A DNA stretch of 9,702 bases from Actinomycetales bacterium (GCA_015655615.1 JAATES010000350.1:1-9702), one strand, 5' to 3'. Shown: positions 1-6,881, numbered from the stretch's first letter. A program made the numbers and translations. Notes: generated by a model not told the origin, from the letters alone.

Positions 1-28
1 CACCCCTTCGCCCGACAGCAGGTAACCG

Positions 29-682
29 ATGACCGCTCCCGCCGTGACCCGGCTCGACCTCGGTGCCCTCGCAGCGGCCATCCTGGCCTTTCCGGCTCCT
101 TCCGCGACCCGGGTCGTGTCCATCGACGGGTATTCCGGCGCAGGCAAGAGCTGGCTCGCCGATCGGATCGCGCCGCTCCTTGACGCCGTCGTGCTGCCGA
201 TCGACGTCTACGTGCCCGGATGGGATGCCCTGCCTGCCGGTGCGGCCGCCCTTGACGAGGCCGTCCTGACCCCGCTGCGTGCCGGACTGGCGGCCCGGCA
301 CCGGTCCTACGATTGGACCGCCGGAGCGCCCGGGGCCTGGCACACCTGGGAGCCCGGGGGAACACTGCTGGTCGAGGGCTCCGGCGCCGGTGCCGTCGCC
401 GACTCCCATATCGACGTGCTGCTCTGGGTCGACACCGCTGCTCCCCTGCGTGCCCAGCAGCTCGACCACCGGGCAGACCACGCGCTCTACGCTCCGTTCC
501 GAGCCCCCTGGGCCGCCCAGGAGCGCCGGGTCGCCACCGCCCACCGCACACCCGAGCGTGCGGATCTTCTCCTCACGCGGATGGACGAGGACTCGGTCGA
601 GGTCACGGTCCGGCCGCGGGATCCCGATCAGGAAGGGCGATGTCACGGCGTCGGACGACGCCAGCCCATCATCCCTTCCTGA
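29..682 (+). CDS. P-loop uridine kinase-like ATP-binding protein
   Basis: Predicted cytosolic 217-residue protein of the uridine kinase-like P-loop NTPase group. A Walker A motif GYSGAGKS lies at residues 34-41 after a hydrophobic strand (RVVSIDG). A second strand ending LLVEGSGAG (about 113-121) and the segment RSYDW..GAPGAWHTW (92-107) fit the small actinobacterial members of this group, which presumably phosphorylate a nucleoside or similar small molecule. The substrate cannot be read from the sequence. The ATG at 29 has AGG at 20-22, six bases upstream. The upstream 28 bases may hold the end of a preceding gene, since two frames stop near the start (TAA 23-25 or TGA 30-32), but this is too short to call. 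The last 20 or so residues are Arg- and Gly-rich and look unconserved. It lies 32 bp before the transporter operon in the same direction, so cotranscription is possible. Confidence 0.8.
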   Translation: MTAPAVTRLDLGALAAAILAFPAPSATRVVSIDGYSGAGKSWLADRIAPLLDAVVLPIDVYVPGWDALPAGAAALDEAVLTPLRAGLAARHRSYDWTAGAPGAWHTWEPGGTLLVEGSGAGAVADSHIDVLLWVDTAAPLRAQQLDHRADHALYAPFRAPWAAQERRVATAHRTPERADLLLTRMDEDSVEVTVRPRDPDQEGRCHGVGRRQPIIPS

Positions 683-696
683 GGGACCCCTCCCTC
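681..696 (+). other. Short GC hairpin before the transporter operon
   Basis: A perfect 6-bp stem (GAGGGA 681-686 with TCCCTC 691-696) and a CCCC loop overlap the stop codon of the kinase-like gene. No T-tract follows, so it is not a classical terminator. The CCTC at 693-696 could instead pair with the GAGG (704-707) of the next gene's ribosome binding site, giving two mutually exclusive folds. The pairing is seen directly; any regulatory role is inference. Confidence 0.3.
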
Positions 697-714
697 TAGC
701 ACTGAGGACCTCCC

Positions 715-1770
715 ATGCGCCTTTCCTTCCGCAGCGCAGCCGCCGGCGCGGCCGCGCTCTCCCTTGCCCTGACCGCCTGCTCCTCTGACGGATCCCCGGC
801 ATCATCGACCGCCTCGGGTACCGCCGGCACCCCGGTCACGGTCGTGCTCGACTGGACCCCCAACACCAACCACACCGGAATCTACGTAGCGAAAGCGAAA
901 GGGTACTTCACGGCCCAGGGCCTCGACGTCACCATCGTCGAGCCGCCGGAGGACGGGGCCGAGGCCCTCGTCGGAGCCGGAAAGGCCCAGTTCGGCGTGA
1001 GCTACCAGGAGAACGTGACCCAGGCCCGTGCTCAGGACGTGCCCGTGGTCTCGGTCGCAGCCGTCGTCGCCCACAACACCTCGGGCTTCGCCTCGAACGC
1101 CGACCGCGGCCTCACCCGCCCGAAGGACTATGACGGCCACACCTACGGCGGCTGGGGCAGTCCCATCGAGGGTGCGATCCTCGACACGGTCGTGAGCAAG
1201 GACGGTGGAGACCCCTCGACCATCAAGAACGTGAACATCGGCACGACCAGCGGCATCCAAGCCCTTCAGCAGGGCAGCATCGACCTCATCTGGACCTACG
1301 AGGCGTGGGATGTGAAGCAAGCCGAGCTCGCGGGCCAGGACCTCTCGTTCCAGAGACTCACGGACATCGATCCGGACCTCGACTGGTACACGCCCGTGTT
1401 CATCAGCAACGAGGACACCATCGCGACGAACCCGGAGCTCGTCCAGAAGTTCGTCAACGCCGTCACCCAGGGCTACCAGGACGCGATCATCGACCCCGCC
1501 GGAGCGTCCGACATCCTGATCGCCGCAGCCCCCGACCTCGACCCCGACCTGGTCCGAGCCAGTCAGGAGTACCTCGCCGCGGAGTACCAGTCCGACTCTC
1601 CGCAGTGGGGCTATCAGAAGGACTCCATCTGGAAGGGATTCACCAGCTGGCTGGAGGAGAACAAGGTGATCGACGCCGGGTTCGACTGGGAGTCCGCCTA
1701 CACCAACCAGTTCGTCGACGCCGTGCCCGCAGACCTGCTCGCGACGGGCACGCCGAGTGCCAAGGGCTGA
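715..1770 (+). CDS. ABC transporter substrate-binding lipoprotein, ThiY/NMT1-THI5-like
   Basis: Extracytoplasmic binding lipoprotein of 351 residues, the ligand-capture component of an importer. The signal peptide carries an Arg-containing N-region and ends in a lipobox LTAC with Cys22; a Ser/Thr/Gly-rich tether follows (23-40). The mature part shows motifs of the ThiY/YtlA branch of the NMT1/THI5 family: LDWTPNTNHTG (45-55), GYF..QGLDV, FGVSYQE (93-99), HNTSGFAS (120-127), YGGWGSP (144-150). Family members bind thiamine-pyrimidine precursors such as HMP or formylaminopyrimidine, so a ligand of that kind is the best guess, but related proteins bind sulfonates and other small molecules. The ATG at 715 has GAGGA at 704-708 as ribosome binding site. 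It is the first gene of the operon. There is no TPP riboswitch in the short leader, which weakens a purely thiamine-related reading. Confidence 0.9.
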   Translation: MRLSFRSAAAGAAALSLALTACSSDGSPASSTASGTAGTPVTVVLDWTPNTNHTGIYVAKAKGYFTAQGLDVTIVEPPEDGAEALVGAGKAQFGVSYQENVTQARAQDVPVVSVAAVVAHNTSGFASNADRGLTRPKDYDGHTYGGWGSPIEGAILDTVVSKDGGDPSTIKNVNIGTTSGIQALQQGSIDLIWTYEAWDVKQAELAGQDLSFQRLTDIDPDLDWYTPVFISNEDTIATNPELVQKFVNAVTQGYQDAIIDPAGASDILIAAAPDLDPDLVRASQEYLAAEYQSDSPQWGYQKDSIWKGFTSWLEENKVIDAGFDWESAYTNQFVDAVPADLLATGTPSAKG

Positions 1771-1771
1771 G

Positions 1772-2563
1772 GTGTCCGTATCATCGTCGCGCGTCCGTGC
1801 CGCCCGCACGGCCGGCAGACGCACTCTGGCACCCGTCCTGGTCGCCATCGCACTGCTGGCCGTGTGGGAGGCCGCCGTACGCATCTTCGACGTACCCGCC
1901 TGGATGCTGCCCGCACCGAGCGCCATCGCCACCGAGTTGGTCCAGCAGGCACCTCGCCTCGGCGAGGATGTGGCGGCGACCGGCCAGCTCACCCTGGTGG
2001 GGTTCGCCCTGGGGAGTGCCACCGGCGTGCTCGTCGCCGCCGTGCTGCACCTGGTGCGCCCGCTCAAGGACGCGGTCTACCCGCTCCTGATCCTCAGCCA
2101 GAACGTGCCGACGATCGCGCTCGCCCCGCTGCTCGTGGTCTGGTTCGGCTTCGGTATGACTCCCAAGCTCGTGATCATCGTGCTGATGTGCTTCTTCCCC
2201 GTGGCGGTCGCGGCGATGGACGGACTGCGCGGCGCCGACCGGGCCATCGCCGACTACCTGCGGATGTCCGGTTCCTCACACTGGACGATCTTCCGCGTGC
2301 TGGAGGTCCCCGGATCGCTGCCGTCGGTGTTCTCCGGGCTCAAGATCGCGGCGACCTACGCGGTGATGAGCGCGGTGATCGCCGAGTGGGTCGGCTCCGA
2401 CAAGGGGCTGGGGCACTACCTGCTGCTGCAGAAGTCCGCCTTCCGGGCCGACCGGATGTTCGTCGCGATCGTCGTGATCGTCATCGCGAGCCTGCTGCTG
2501 TTCGGGCTCATCGTGTCCGCGGAACGGCGCCTCACCCGGTGGAGGGGACCCCGTGAGCGCTGA
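1772..2563 (+). CDS. ABC transporter permease, BPD family (ThiX/SsuC-like)
   Basis: Integral membrane permease of 263 residues that forms the channel for the ligand delivered by the preceding lipoprotein. Hydrophobic helices are visible at about 19-37, 72-94, 104-125, 131-149, 190-206 and 229-249. The cytoplasmic coupling loop, with Gly167 in the conserved place and P..LP after it (about 160-185), contacts the ATPase. The first helix followed by VPAW and a Leu-Pro..Pro-Ser segment is typical of the SsuC/TauC/ThiX group. Two GTG starts are possible. I chose 1772 because AAGG at 1762-1765 sits six bases upstream and the gene then begins one base after the previous stop. GTG 1757 would add five residues (14-bp overlap) but lacks a clear ribosome binding site. 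The 3' end overlaps the ATPase gene by 11 bp. Confidence 0.9.
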   Translation: MSVSSSRVRAARTAGRRTLAPVLVAIALLAVWEAAVRIFDVPAWMLPAPSAIATELVQQAPRLGEDVAATGQLTLVGFALGSATGVLVAAVLHLVRPLKDAVYPLLILSQNVPTIALAPLLVVWFGFGMTPKLVIIVLMCFFPVAVAAMDGLRGADRAIADYLRMSGSSHWTIFRVLEVPGSLPSVFSGLKIAATYAVMSAVIAEWVGSDKGLGHYLLLQKSAFRADRMFVAIVVIVIASLLLFGLIVSAERRLTRWRGPRER

Positions 2564-3362
2564 GACACGTGTGCCCTCGGCGACGGCGGACCCCCGGCTG
2601 ACCGTCGAGGCCGTCGATGCCGGCTTCCCGACCTCGACCGGGGACCACCACCTCCCGGTGCTCGACGGCGTGTCGCTGACCGTGGAGCCCGGGGAGTTCG
2701 TCTCGATCATCGGCCCCTCCGGCTCCGGGAAGAGCACGCTGCTGCACGTCATCGGCGGGCTCGTCACCCCCGAGCACGGCAGGGTGCTGCTGGATGACGA
2801 GGACATCACCGCGACCCGCGGGCACATCAGCTACATGCCCCAGCAGCCTGCCCTGCTGCCGTGGCGATCCGTGCTGCGCAACGTGCTGCTGGCCCGGGAA
2901 CTGGCGGGCATCCGCACCTCGGAGTCCGTACAGGAGGCCCGCGACTGGCTCACCAGAACGGGACTCGACGGCTTCGCCGACGCCTACCCGCGCACGCTGT
3001 CCGGTGGTATGCAGCAACGTGTCGCATTCCTGCGCGCCCTGCTCGCCCCGCAGCGGGTCATGCTCCTCGACGAGCCCTTCAGTGCCCTGGACGCCCTGAC
3101 CCGGGCCGGGATGCAGCGCTGGCTGCTGCGGCTGTGGGAGGAGACGCGCCGATCGGTGCTCTTCATCACCCACAACATCGAGGAGGCACTGCTGCTGTCC
3201 GACACCGTCTACGTGCTCTCGGAGCGTCCCGCCCGTGTGGTACGCCGCCTGGACGTGCCGTTCACGCGCCCGCGCCGTGATGAGGTGGTGGACGATCCCG
3301 CCTTCATCGCACTGCGGCGCGAGTTGACCGACCTGCTCGCCACGACTTCGGAGGCACGATGA
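2553..3362 (+). CDS. ABC transporter ATP-binding protein (ThiZ/SsuB/TauB-like)
   Basis: Cytosolic ATPase of 269 residues that powers the permease. All motifs are intact: Walker A GPSGSGKST (54-62), Q-loop in MPQQPALLPW (95-104), signature LSGGMQQ (149-155), Walker B VMLLDEP with catalytic Glu174 (169-175), D-loop SALD (177-180) and switch His207 in THNIEEA. The Q-loop wording and the FSALDALTR stretch are characteristic of the nitrate/sulfonate/taurine and thiamine-precursor importers. The GTG at 2553 has a strong GGAGGGG at 2541-2547, five bases upstream, lying inside the permease gene. The stop overlaps the next ATG as ATGA. The ATPase cannot by itself define the substrate. Confidence 0.92.
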   Translation: MSAETRVPSATADPRLTVEAVDAGFPTSTGDHHLPVLDGVSLTVEPGEFVSIIGPSGSGKSTLLHVIGGLVTPEHGRVLLDDEDITATRGHISYMPQQPALLPWRSVLRNVLLARELAGIRTSESVQEARDWLTRTGLDGFADAYPRTLSGGMQQRVAFLRALLAPQRVMLLDEPFSALDALTRAGMQRWLLRLWEETRRSVLFITHNIEEALLLSDTVYVLSERPARVVRRLDVPFTRPRRDEVVDDPAFIALRRELTDLLATTSEAR

Positions 3363-4279
3363 CCGCCCTGCGCATCCTGCTCGGTTACTACCACCCCTGG
3401 CCCAACGACACCGGGATCTACCTGGCCCGTGCGACCGGCGAGACCGCCGCTCGCGGCCTCGACCTGCACGTCGCGGTGGTCGACCCCGGCCGGGGCGACA
3501 CGCTGGCGCATCTGGCGCGCGGCGAGGCGGATGCGGGGCTGGCCCCCCTGAACCGCGTGCTCGCCGCCCGCTCGCGAGGCGAGGACGTGACCGCCGTCGC
3601 CGCGATCAACCAGACCGGGCTGGAGTCCCTGCACTCACTGCGGTCGCTCGGCGTGAACCGTCCTCGGGACCTCGCAGGCAGGCGTGTCGCTCTCAACCCG
3701 ACTCCGCGCGGCCTGGCGATGGTCCGGGCCATGATCGCCGCGGACGGCGGGGATCCAAGCACCGTGGAAGTGGTCGACTCCGGGCACCGCGAGTGGCAGT
3801 CCCGCCACCTGGCGGCCGGGATCGCGGAGGCCTACTTCGGCTCCTACTGGGCGTGGGATGAGCTGTTCGATGCGCACCCGGCGCAGGACCGCGTCTCCTG
3901 GCCGGTCAAGGACCACGGCGCGCCACCCTTCCACTCCTACGTGCTGGCCGCACGCGGGAAGGTGCTGCGCGAGCGCCCTGAAGAGGTCCGTGCGCTGCTG
4001 GCGGCACTGGACGCGGGCTACCACCGCGCCGCGACCGACCAGGCCGAGGCCCGTGCCGTGCTGGAGACGGTGATCCCCTATTTCCCGGAACAGGTGCTCG
4101 CGCGCTCCCTGGAGCTGGTCGCCACGACGTGGTTCCACCACGACCAGTGGGGCGTGCTGCGAGACGAGCTCATCACGCCGTACGCCCGGTGGCTCGCGAC
4201 AGAAGGCGCGTTGTCCGACCTCTCGGGACTCTCGGGCGGAGTGGACGTCACCTGGCTGCCCCGCGAGGTGACGGCATGA
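3359..4279 (+). CDS. Signal-less cytosolic NMT1/THI5-fold protein, paralogue of the operon's binding protein
   Basis: 306-residue protein that follows the family layout of the lipoprotein encoded at 715. TGIYLARA..TAARGLDL (18-35) matches TGIYVAKA..TAQGLDV there, GGDPSTVEVVDSG (130-142) matches GGDPSTIKNVNIG, and YWAWDELF (163-170) matches YEAWDVKQ. It starts directly with the first beta strand (MTALRILLGYYHPWPND), with no signal peptide or lipobox, so it should stay in the cytosol. It contains no cysteine, which excludes the DszB desulfinase mechanism and the cysteine-rich motif of yeast THI5. It is His/Trp/Tyr-rich near the probable ligand cleft (His12, Trp14, His51, Trp164, Trp166). GGAGG at 3350-3354 precedes the ATG, and both ends overlap neighbours by 4 bp. 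It may be an enzyme of this fold, an intracellular ligand carrier, or a binding protein that lost export. The fold is likely; the activity is unknown. Confidence 0.85.
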   Translation: MTALRILLGYYHPWPNDTGIYLARATGETAARGLDLHVAVVDPGRGDTLAHLARGEADAGLAPLNRVLAARSRGEDVTAVAAINQTGLESLHSLRSLGVNRPRDLAGRRVALNPTPRGLAMVRAMIAADGGDPSTVEVVDSGHREWQSRHLAAGIAEAYFGSYWAWDELFDAHPAQDRVSWPVKDHGAPPFHSYVLAARGKVLRERPEEVRALLAALDAGYHRAATDQAEARAVLETVIPYFPEQVLARSLELVATTWFHHDQWGVLRDELITPYARWLATEGALSDLSGLSGGVDVTWLPREVTA

Positions 4280-5313
4280 GCCTGCGCACCTCGCTCGTCC
4301 TTCCCACCACGGTCACCGGGGATCCCGGTCAGATCGACGAGCTGCTGGCGATCGCCGGTCAGGTCGACCGCGACCCGGCCTGGGAGGGGATCTTCGTCGC
4401 CGACACGATCCTGGCCCTCGGCTTCCACGACTCCACCGTCATGCTCGCCGCACTGGCGGCCCGGACCTCGCGCGTCCGCCTCGGTGTCGCCTGCCTGTCG
4501 ACCCTCGGGCTGCGTCAGCCTCTCGTCGTCGCCCAGCAGTGGGCGAACCTGGACGCGCTCTCCGGGGGCCGCATGACCATGGTGACCTGCTCGGGCAACC
4601 GGACCGGGCAGAAACACGAGCGCGAGCGCGCCGCCTTCGGCATCGGATTCGACGAGAAGCTCGCCCGGATGGAGGATGCCGTCGAGTTCCTGCGGAAGGC
4701 CAGCACGCACGAGACCGTCACCCACCGCTCGAAGTTCCTCGACCTGGAGGACGTGCACCTGGTCCCGGGCTTCCGTCAGCACCCGCTCCCGATCTGGATG
4801 GTGGCGAACCCGAGCTCCCGCGCCACCGGGGAGGGCCTGCGCCGGGTCCTGGGCCGGGTGGCGCGCCTGGGTGACGGCTGGCTCACCTACAACATCACGC
4901 CCGAGCTGCTGCGCGATCGGGTCGCGGTGCTCGCAGAACTGCGCGCGGCGCTTGCAGGGTCCGCCTCTGCTCCGCCCGGAGGGCACCCCGTCGCGGTCCA
5001 GGTGAACCTCACCGTCGGGGCCACCACCGAGCAGGCGGTCGAGACCGCCGAGCGTGCATGGGTGCGGTACAACTCGCGAGGCGTCGGCATCGACGCTCTG
5101 CGCCGGGTCTCCGCCATCGGCACTCCCGGGGAATGCGCTGCATTCCTCCGTAGTCTCGAGGAGGCCGGTGCCACCGACGTGCTGCTGCACCCGCTCGCAG
5201 ACGACGTCGCTAGTGTCGCTAATCAGGTGGAGATCGCCGGACGCCAGCTGCTGCCGCTCCTACAGCGAGGACCTCGGGACACGGATCTGCAGAACGCGGA
5301 CGCACCGGCATGA
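4276..5313 (+). CDS. LLM class flavin-dependent oxidoreductase
   Basis: 345-residue cytosolic protein of the bacterial luciferase-like family, which folds as a TIM barrel and uses reduced FMN or coenzyme F420. Landmarks are the ALAARTSRVRLG segment (59-70), LDALSGGRM (92-100), the cysteine-containing TMVTCSGN (101-108), the helix GFDEKLARMEDAVEFLR (124-140) and the strand PIWMVANP (172-179). Relatives include SsuD and DszA-type monooxygenases that release sulfur from organosulfur compounds, and F420-dependent oxidoreductases. I cannot assign the cofactor or substrate here. No flavin reductase gene is seen in the window, so an FMN monooxygenase would need one from elsewhere. The ATG at 4276 overlaps the previous stop (ATGA) and has GAGG at 4265-4268. 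Its place between the cytosolic binding-protein paralogue and a rhodanese suggests it acts on the imported compound. Confidence 0.88.
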   Translation: MSLRTSLVLPTTVTGDPGQIDELLAIAGQVDRDPAWEGIFVADTILALGFHDSTVMLAALAARTSRVRLGVACLSTLGLRQPLVVAQQWANLDALSGGRMTMVTCSGNRTGQKHERERAAFGIGFDEKLARMEDAVEFLRKASTHETVTHRSKFLDLEDVHLVPGFRQHPLPIWMVANPSSRATGEGLRRVLGRVARLGDGWLTYNITPELLRDRVAVLAELRAALAGSASAPPGGHPVAVQVNLTVGATTEQAVETAERAWVRYNSRGVGIDALRRVSAIGTPGECAAFLRSLEEAGATDVLLHPLADDVASVANQVEIAGRQLLPLLQRGPRDTDLQNADAPA

Positions 5314-6251
5314 CCGCGATCCTCGTCTCCCCGACGGAACTCGCCGACCGGCTCCGGGCATCCCGTGCAGGACGGCGCACCCTGGTCCTCGACGCCACGG
5401 TCGTGCTGCCCCGCCCCGAGTTCGATGGCGACCACCGAGCCTCCAGCGGGTACCCCGGCTGGCTGGCGGGACACGTGCCCGGCAGCCGCCATCTGGATCT
5501 GCTGGAGGCCTTCGCCGAGCCCGGAGCCGGCTACCACTTCGCGCACCCCGGAGCGGCCCGGGCCACCGCGGTGCTCACCGGCCTCGGGGTCGACGCAGAC
5601 ACCGATCTGGTGCTCTACGACCAAGCCGACGGCTTCTGGGCGGCGCGCGCATGGTGGACGCTGCGGGCCCTCAGCCTCGACGCCCAGGTGCTCAACGGGG
5701 GCTGGCAGGCTTGGACCGCAGCCGGGCTGCCGGTCGCGGCCGGGGAGGACCCCGTGCCGCCCCTGGGCACAGCTCTCGGCGAGGCCGTCGATCCAGGGAA
5801 CGGCGGAACCCGCAACCCGGGCGCTACGCCGCTGGCGCTGCGGGAGCGCCCCGAGCTGTGGGCCAGCAGGGACGACGTCGCTGCAGCCTCCGCCGGGAGG
5901 ACCGCCGAGGTGCTGGTGTGCGCCCTGGGTGCCGATCAGTTCACCGGCGAGGGTGTGACTCGCTACTCCCGGCGCGGGCACGTCCCCGGCTCGCTGAACC
6001 TGCCGGCCCGGGATCTTGCTGCCGGACCTGGCGGGCTGCTGGCCCGAGGACCGGCTGCCGCGGCGGCCGCGGGCATCCTGCCCGAGGCCGAGCAGACGGT
6101 GCTCCTCTACTGTGGCGGCGGCATCTCGGCGTCCTTCGCCGCCCTCGGGCTCACCGTGGCCGGGTATCCCCACGTGCGTGTGTACGACGGTTCCCTGGAG
6201 GACTGGTCCACCGACCCCGCCCGGCCGCTCGTCGGCGGCCCTGCACAGTGA
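5310..6251 (+). CDS. Two-domain rhodanese-type sulfurtransferase
   Basis: 313-residue protein with tandem rhodanese domains that transfers a sulfane sulfur from a donor such as thiosulfate or 3-mercaptopyruvate to an acceptor. The N-terminal domain (about 5-145) has GHVPGS (54-59) and NGGWQAW (129-135) but carries Asp104 at the active-loop position, so it is structural, as usual in the family. The C-terminal domain (about 180-305) repeats GHVPGS (223-228), has the catalytic loop CGGGIS with Cys268, and ends in YDGSLEDW (292-299). The loop sequence differs from the CRKG loop of thiosulfate sulfurtransferases and is closer to the short small-residue loops of other members, so the donor is uncertain. 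The start overlaps the oxidoreductase stop as ATGA and no good ribosome binding site is visible, so translation is probably coupled. It is the last gene of the operon and fits handling of sulfur released upstream. Confidence 0.92.
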   Translation: MTAILVSPTELADRLRASRAGRRTLVLDATVVLPRPEFDGDHRASSGYPGWLAGHVPGSRHLDLLEAFAEPGAGYHFAHPGAARATAVLTGLGVDADTDLVLYDQADGFWAARAWWTLRALSLDAQVLNGGWQAWTAAGLPVAAGEDPVPPLGTALGEAVDPGNGGTRNPGATPLALRERPELWASRDDVAAASAGRTAEVLVCALGADQFTGEGVTRYSRRGHVPGSLNLPARDLAAGPGGLLARGPAAAAAAGILPEAEQTVLLYCGGGISASFAALGLTVAGYPHVRVYDGSLEDWSTDPARPLVGGPAQ

Positions 6252-6309
6252 CGCCGCGCCACCACCGGCCACGCGACATGGCACAGGCCTGACGCGCCAC
6301 AAGCCCGCC

Positions 6310-6399
6310 CTGGCATTCGTCCTGACTGTCGCTGCCATGCTGGCTGTGCGGAAGGCCGCCATAGGCGTCGTCGGCATGCCCGACTGGCCAGCCTCGTGA
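6310..6399 (+). pseudogene. Remnant of an ABC permease N-terminus (first membrane helix)
   Basis: The reading frame ending at TGA 6397-6399 encodes a hydrophobic stretch that aligns without gaps to residues 19-44 of the intact permease in this window. LAFVLTVAAMLAV matches LAPVLVAIALLAV, then RKAAIGVVGMPDW matches WEAAVRIFDVPAW. By hand I count 12 of 26 identical residues and about 56 of 78 identical bases (6310-6387 against 1826-1903). Similarity stops after the Trp codon, just before the stop, and the Leu-Pro..Pro-Ser segment that should follow is missing. No start codon with a ribosome binding site precedes it. It is most likely the stub of a second permease gene of the same family. A coincidental frame is less likely given the ungapped match. 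It may mark the edge of a past insertion or deletion. Confidence 0.6.
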
Positions 6400-6506
6400 G
6401 GCATCCACACTCCGGGCCTCCCCCGACGGATTCGATCAGGCATGCATCAATTCCAAACAAAACCGCGCAAGAGGTCCATTCCGGAACAATACTTGCCATT
6501 TCCCGA

Positions 6507-6551
6507 CGCAAGCAGGGGTGGCTGGAGTCCTTCTCGAACTCCAGACTTGCG
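6507..6551 (+). promoter_or_regulatory. Compound stem-loop upstream of the exported-peptide gene
   Basis: Two nested perfect stems are seen. The outer stem pairs CGCAAG (6507-6512) with CTTGCG (6546-6551). The inner stem pairs CTGGAGT (6522-6528) with ACTCCAG (6538-6544) around a 9-base loop. They are separated by nine unpaired bases on the left and one on the right. The element ends about 57 bases before the ATG at 6609. It has no T-tract, so it is more likely a leader structure or operator than an intrinsic terminator, though it could help end transcripts from the upstream operon. Function is inferred only from the pairing. Confidence 0.4.
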
Positions 6552-6608
6552 GTCCATGATTCTGCCATGTTTGACTTATTCACCACCACTCAGCAAGGGG
6601 AGAGAGTG

Positions 6609-6881
6609 ATGAAAATTGCACGTGGAATAGTAGCCACGGATTTGGCTTCTGCTCTCGTGCTTGGTTGCTCAGCCACCGCCTTCGGCGCTGAAGAGTCTCG
6701 CGATGTCACTCCGTATACGGCTTGCAACGAGGCGGCGGGCACCAAGCGGAATATCGTGACGTCCAGCTCGCACGCATGGTCGTCATACAGCTCCACCTCT
6801 CACGCCGTCAACAAGGGGTCAAAAAGCATTTCGGCGATATTCTCGGTCACGTCGATCGGCTGGAAGACCTGGAACTCGTGA
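6609..6881 (+). CDS. Small exported Ser-rich peptide of unknown function
   Basis: 90-residue protein that I do not recognise. The ATG at 6609 is preceded by an excellent ribosome binding site (AAGGGGAG, 6595-6602), so I prefer it to any upstream in-frame start; GTG 6606 is adjacent and in frame. The N-terminus MKIARG plus a hydrophobic stretch to ATAFGA (22-27) looks like a signal peptide cleaved before Glu28. VLGC with Cys20 is an imperfect lipobox, so lipidation is possible. The mature part is about 63 residues with one Cys (Cys39), Ser/Thr-rich, and has aromatic residues at the end (Trp85, Trp88). Codon use is AT-richer than in neighbours (ATA, AAT, AAA), a hint of horizontal transfer. It overlaps the next lipoprotein gene by GTGA, so the two are probably translated together. 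A bacteriocin-like role is one possibility but rests only on size and export. Confidence 0.6.
   Translation: MKIARGIVATDLASALVLGCSATAFGAEESRDVTPYTACNEAAGTKRNIVTSSSHAWSSYSSTSHAVNKGSKSISAIFSVTSIGWKTWNS

Larger units (their letters stand above)
6252..6608. other. Gene-poor interval: permease remnant, then AT-richer flank
   Basis: This 357-bp stretch lacks an intact gene. The first 150 bases are GC-rich and hold the permease remnant described separately. From about 6430 the composition changes sharply: by hand count 27 of 60 bases at 6441-6500 are G or C, against roughly 70% in the neighbouring operon. The AT-richer part holds a TTCCGGAA palindrome (6479-6486), a compound stem-loop (6507-6551) and the ribosome binding site of the next gene. 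No insertion-sequence ends, tRNA or direct target repeats are evident. I see no convincing -35/-10 pair. Confidence 0.6.

Noticed and set aside
683..714. TPP riboswitch ahead of the ThiY-like operon
   Set aside because: The leader is only 32 bases long and lacks the conserved thi-box segments; the CTGAG-like bases are chance.
802..2067. Long minus-strand open frame opposite the binding-protein and permease genes
   Set aside because: Low-complexity Arg/Val/Gly-rich translation with no motif; it mirrors well-recognised genes on the + strand and reflects high GC at third positions.
3359..4279. Assignment of the cytosolic binding-protein paralogue as DszB desulfinase
   Set aside because: The catalytic cysteine is absent; the protein has no cysteine at all and closer resemblance to the ThiY-like lipoprotein beside it.
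4078..5190. Long minus-strand open frame opposite the flavin oxidoreductase
   Set aside because: Antisense shadow of a clear LLM-family gene; no recognisable domain.
5223..6443. Long minus-strand open frame opposite the rhodanese gene
   Set aside because: Antisense shadow of a gene with an intact catalytic motif; it is interesting only in that its far end also mirrors the permease remnant.
6722..6877. N-terminal extension of the lipoprotein from ATG 6722
   Set aside because: It would bury the signal peptide 50 residues inside the protein and overlap the upstream gene by 160 bases; GTG 6878 gives a proper lipoprotein start.
6609..6881. Lactococcin 972-type bacteriocin
   Set aside because: Size and export fit, and there is a vague Ser/Tyr/His/Lys-rich similarity, but the family's conserved pattern could not be aligned with confidence and no associated bacteriocin ABC transporter genes are adjacent.
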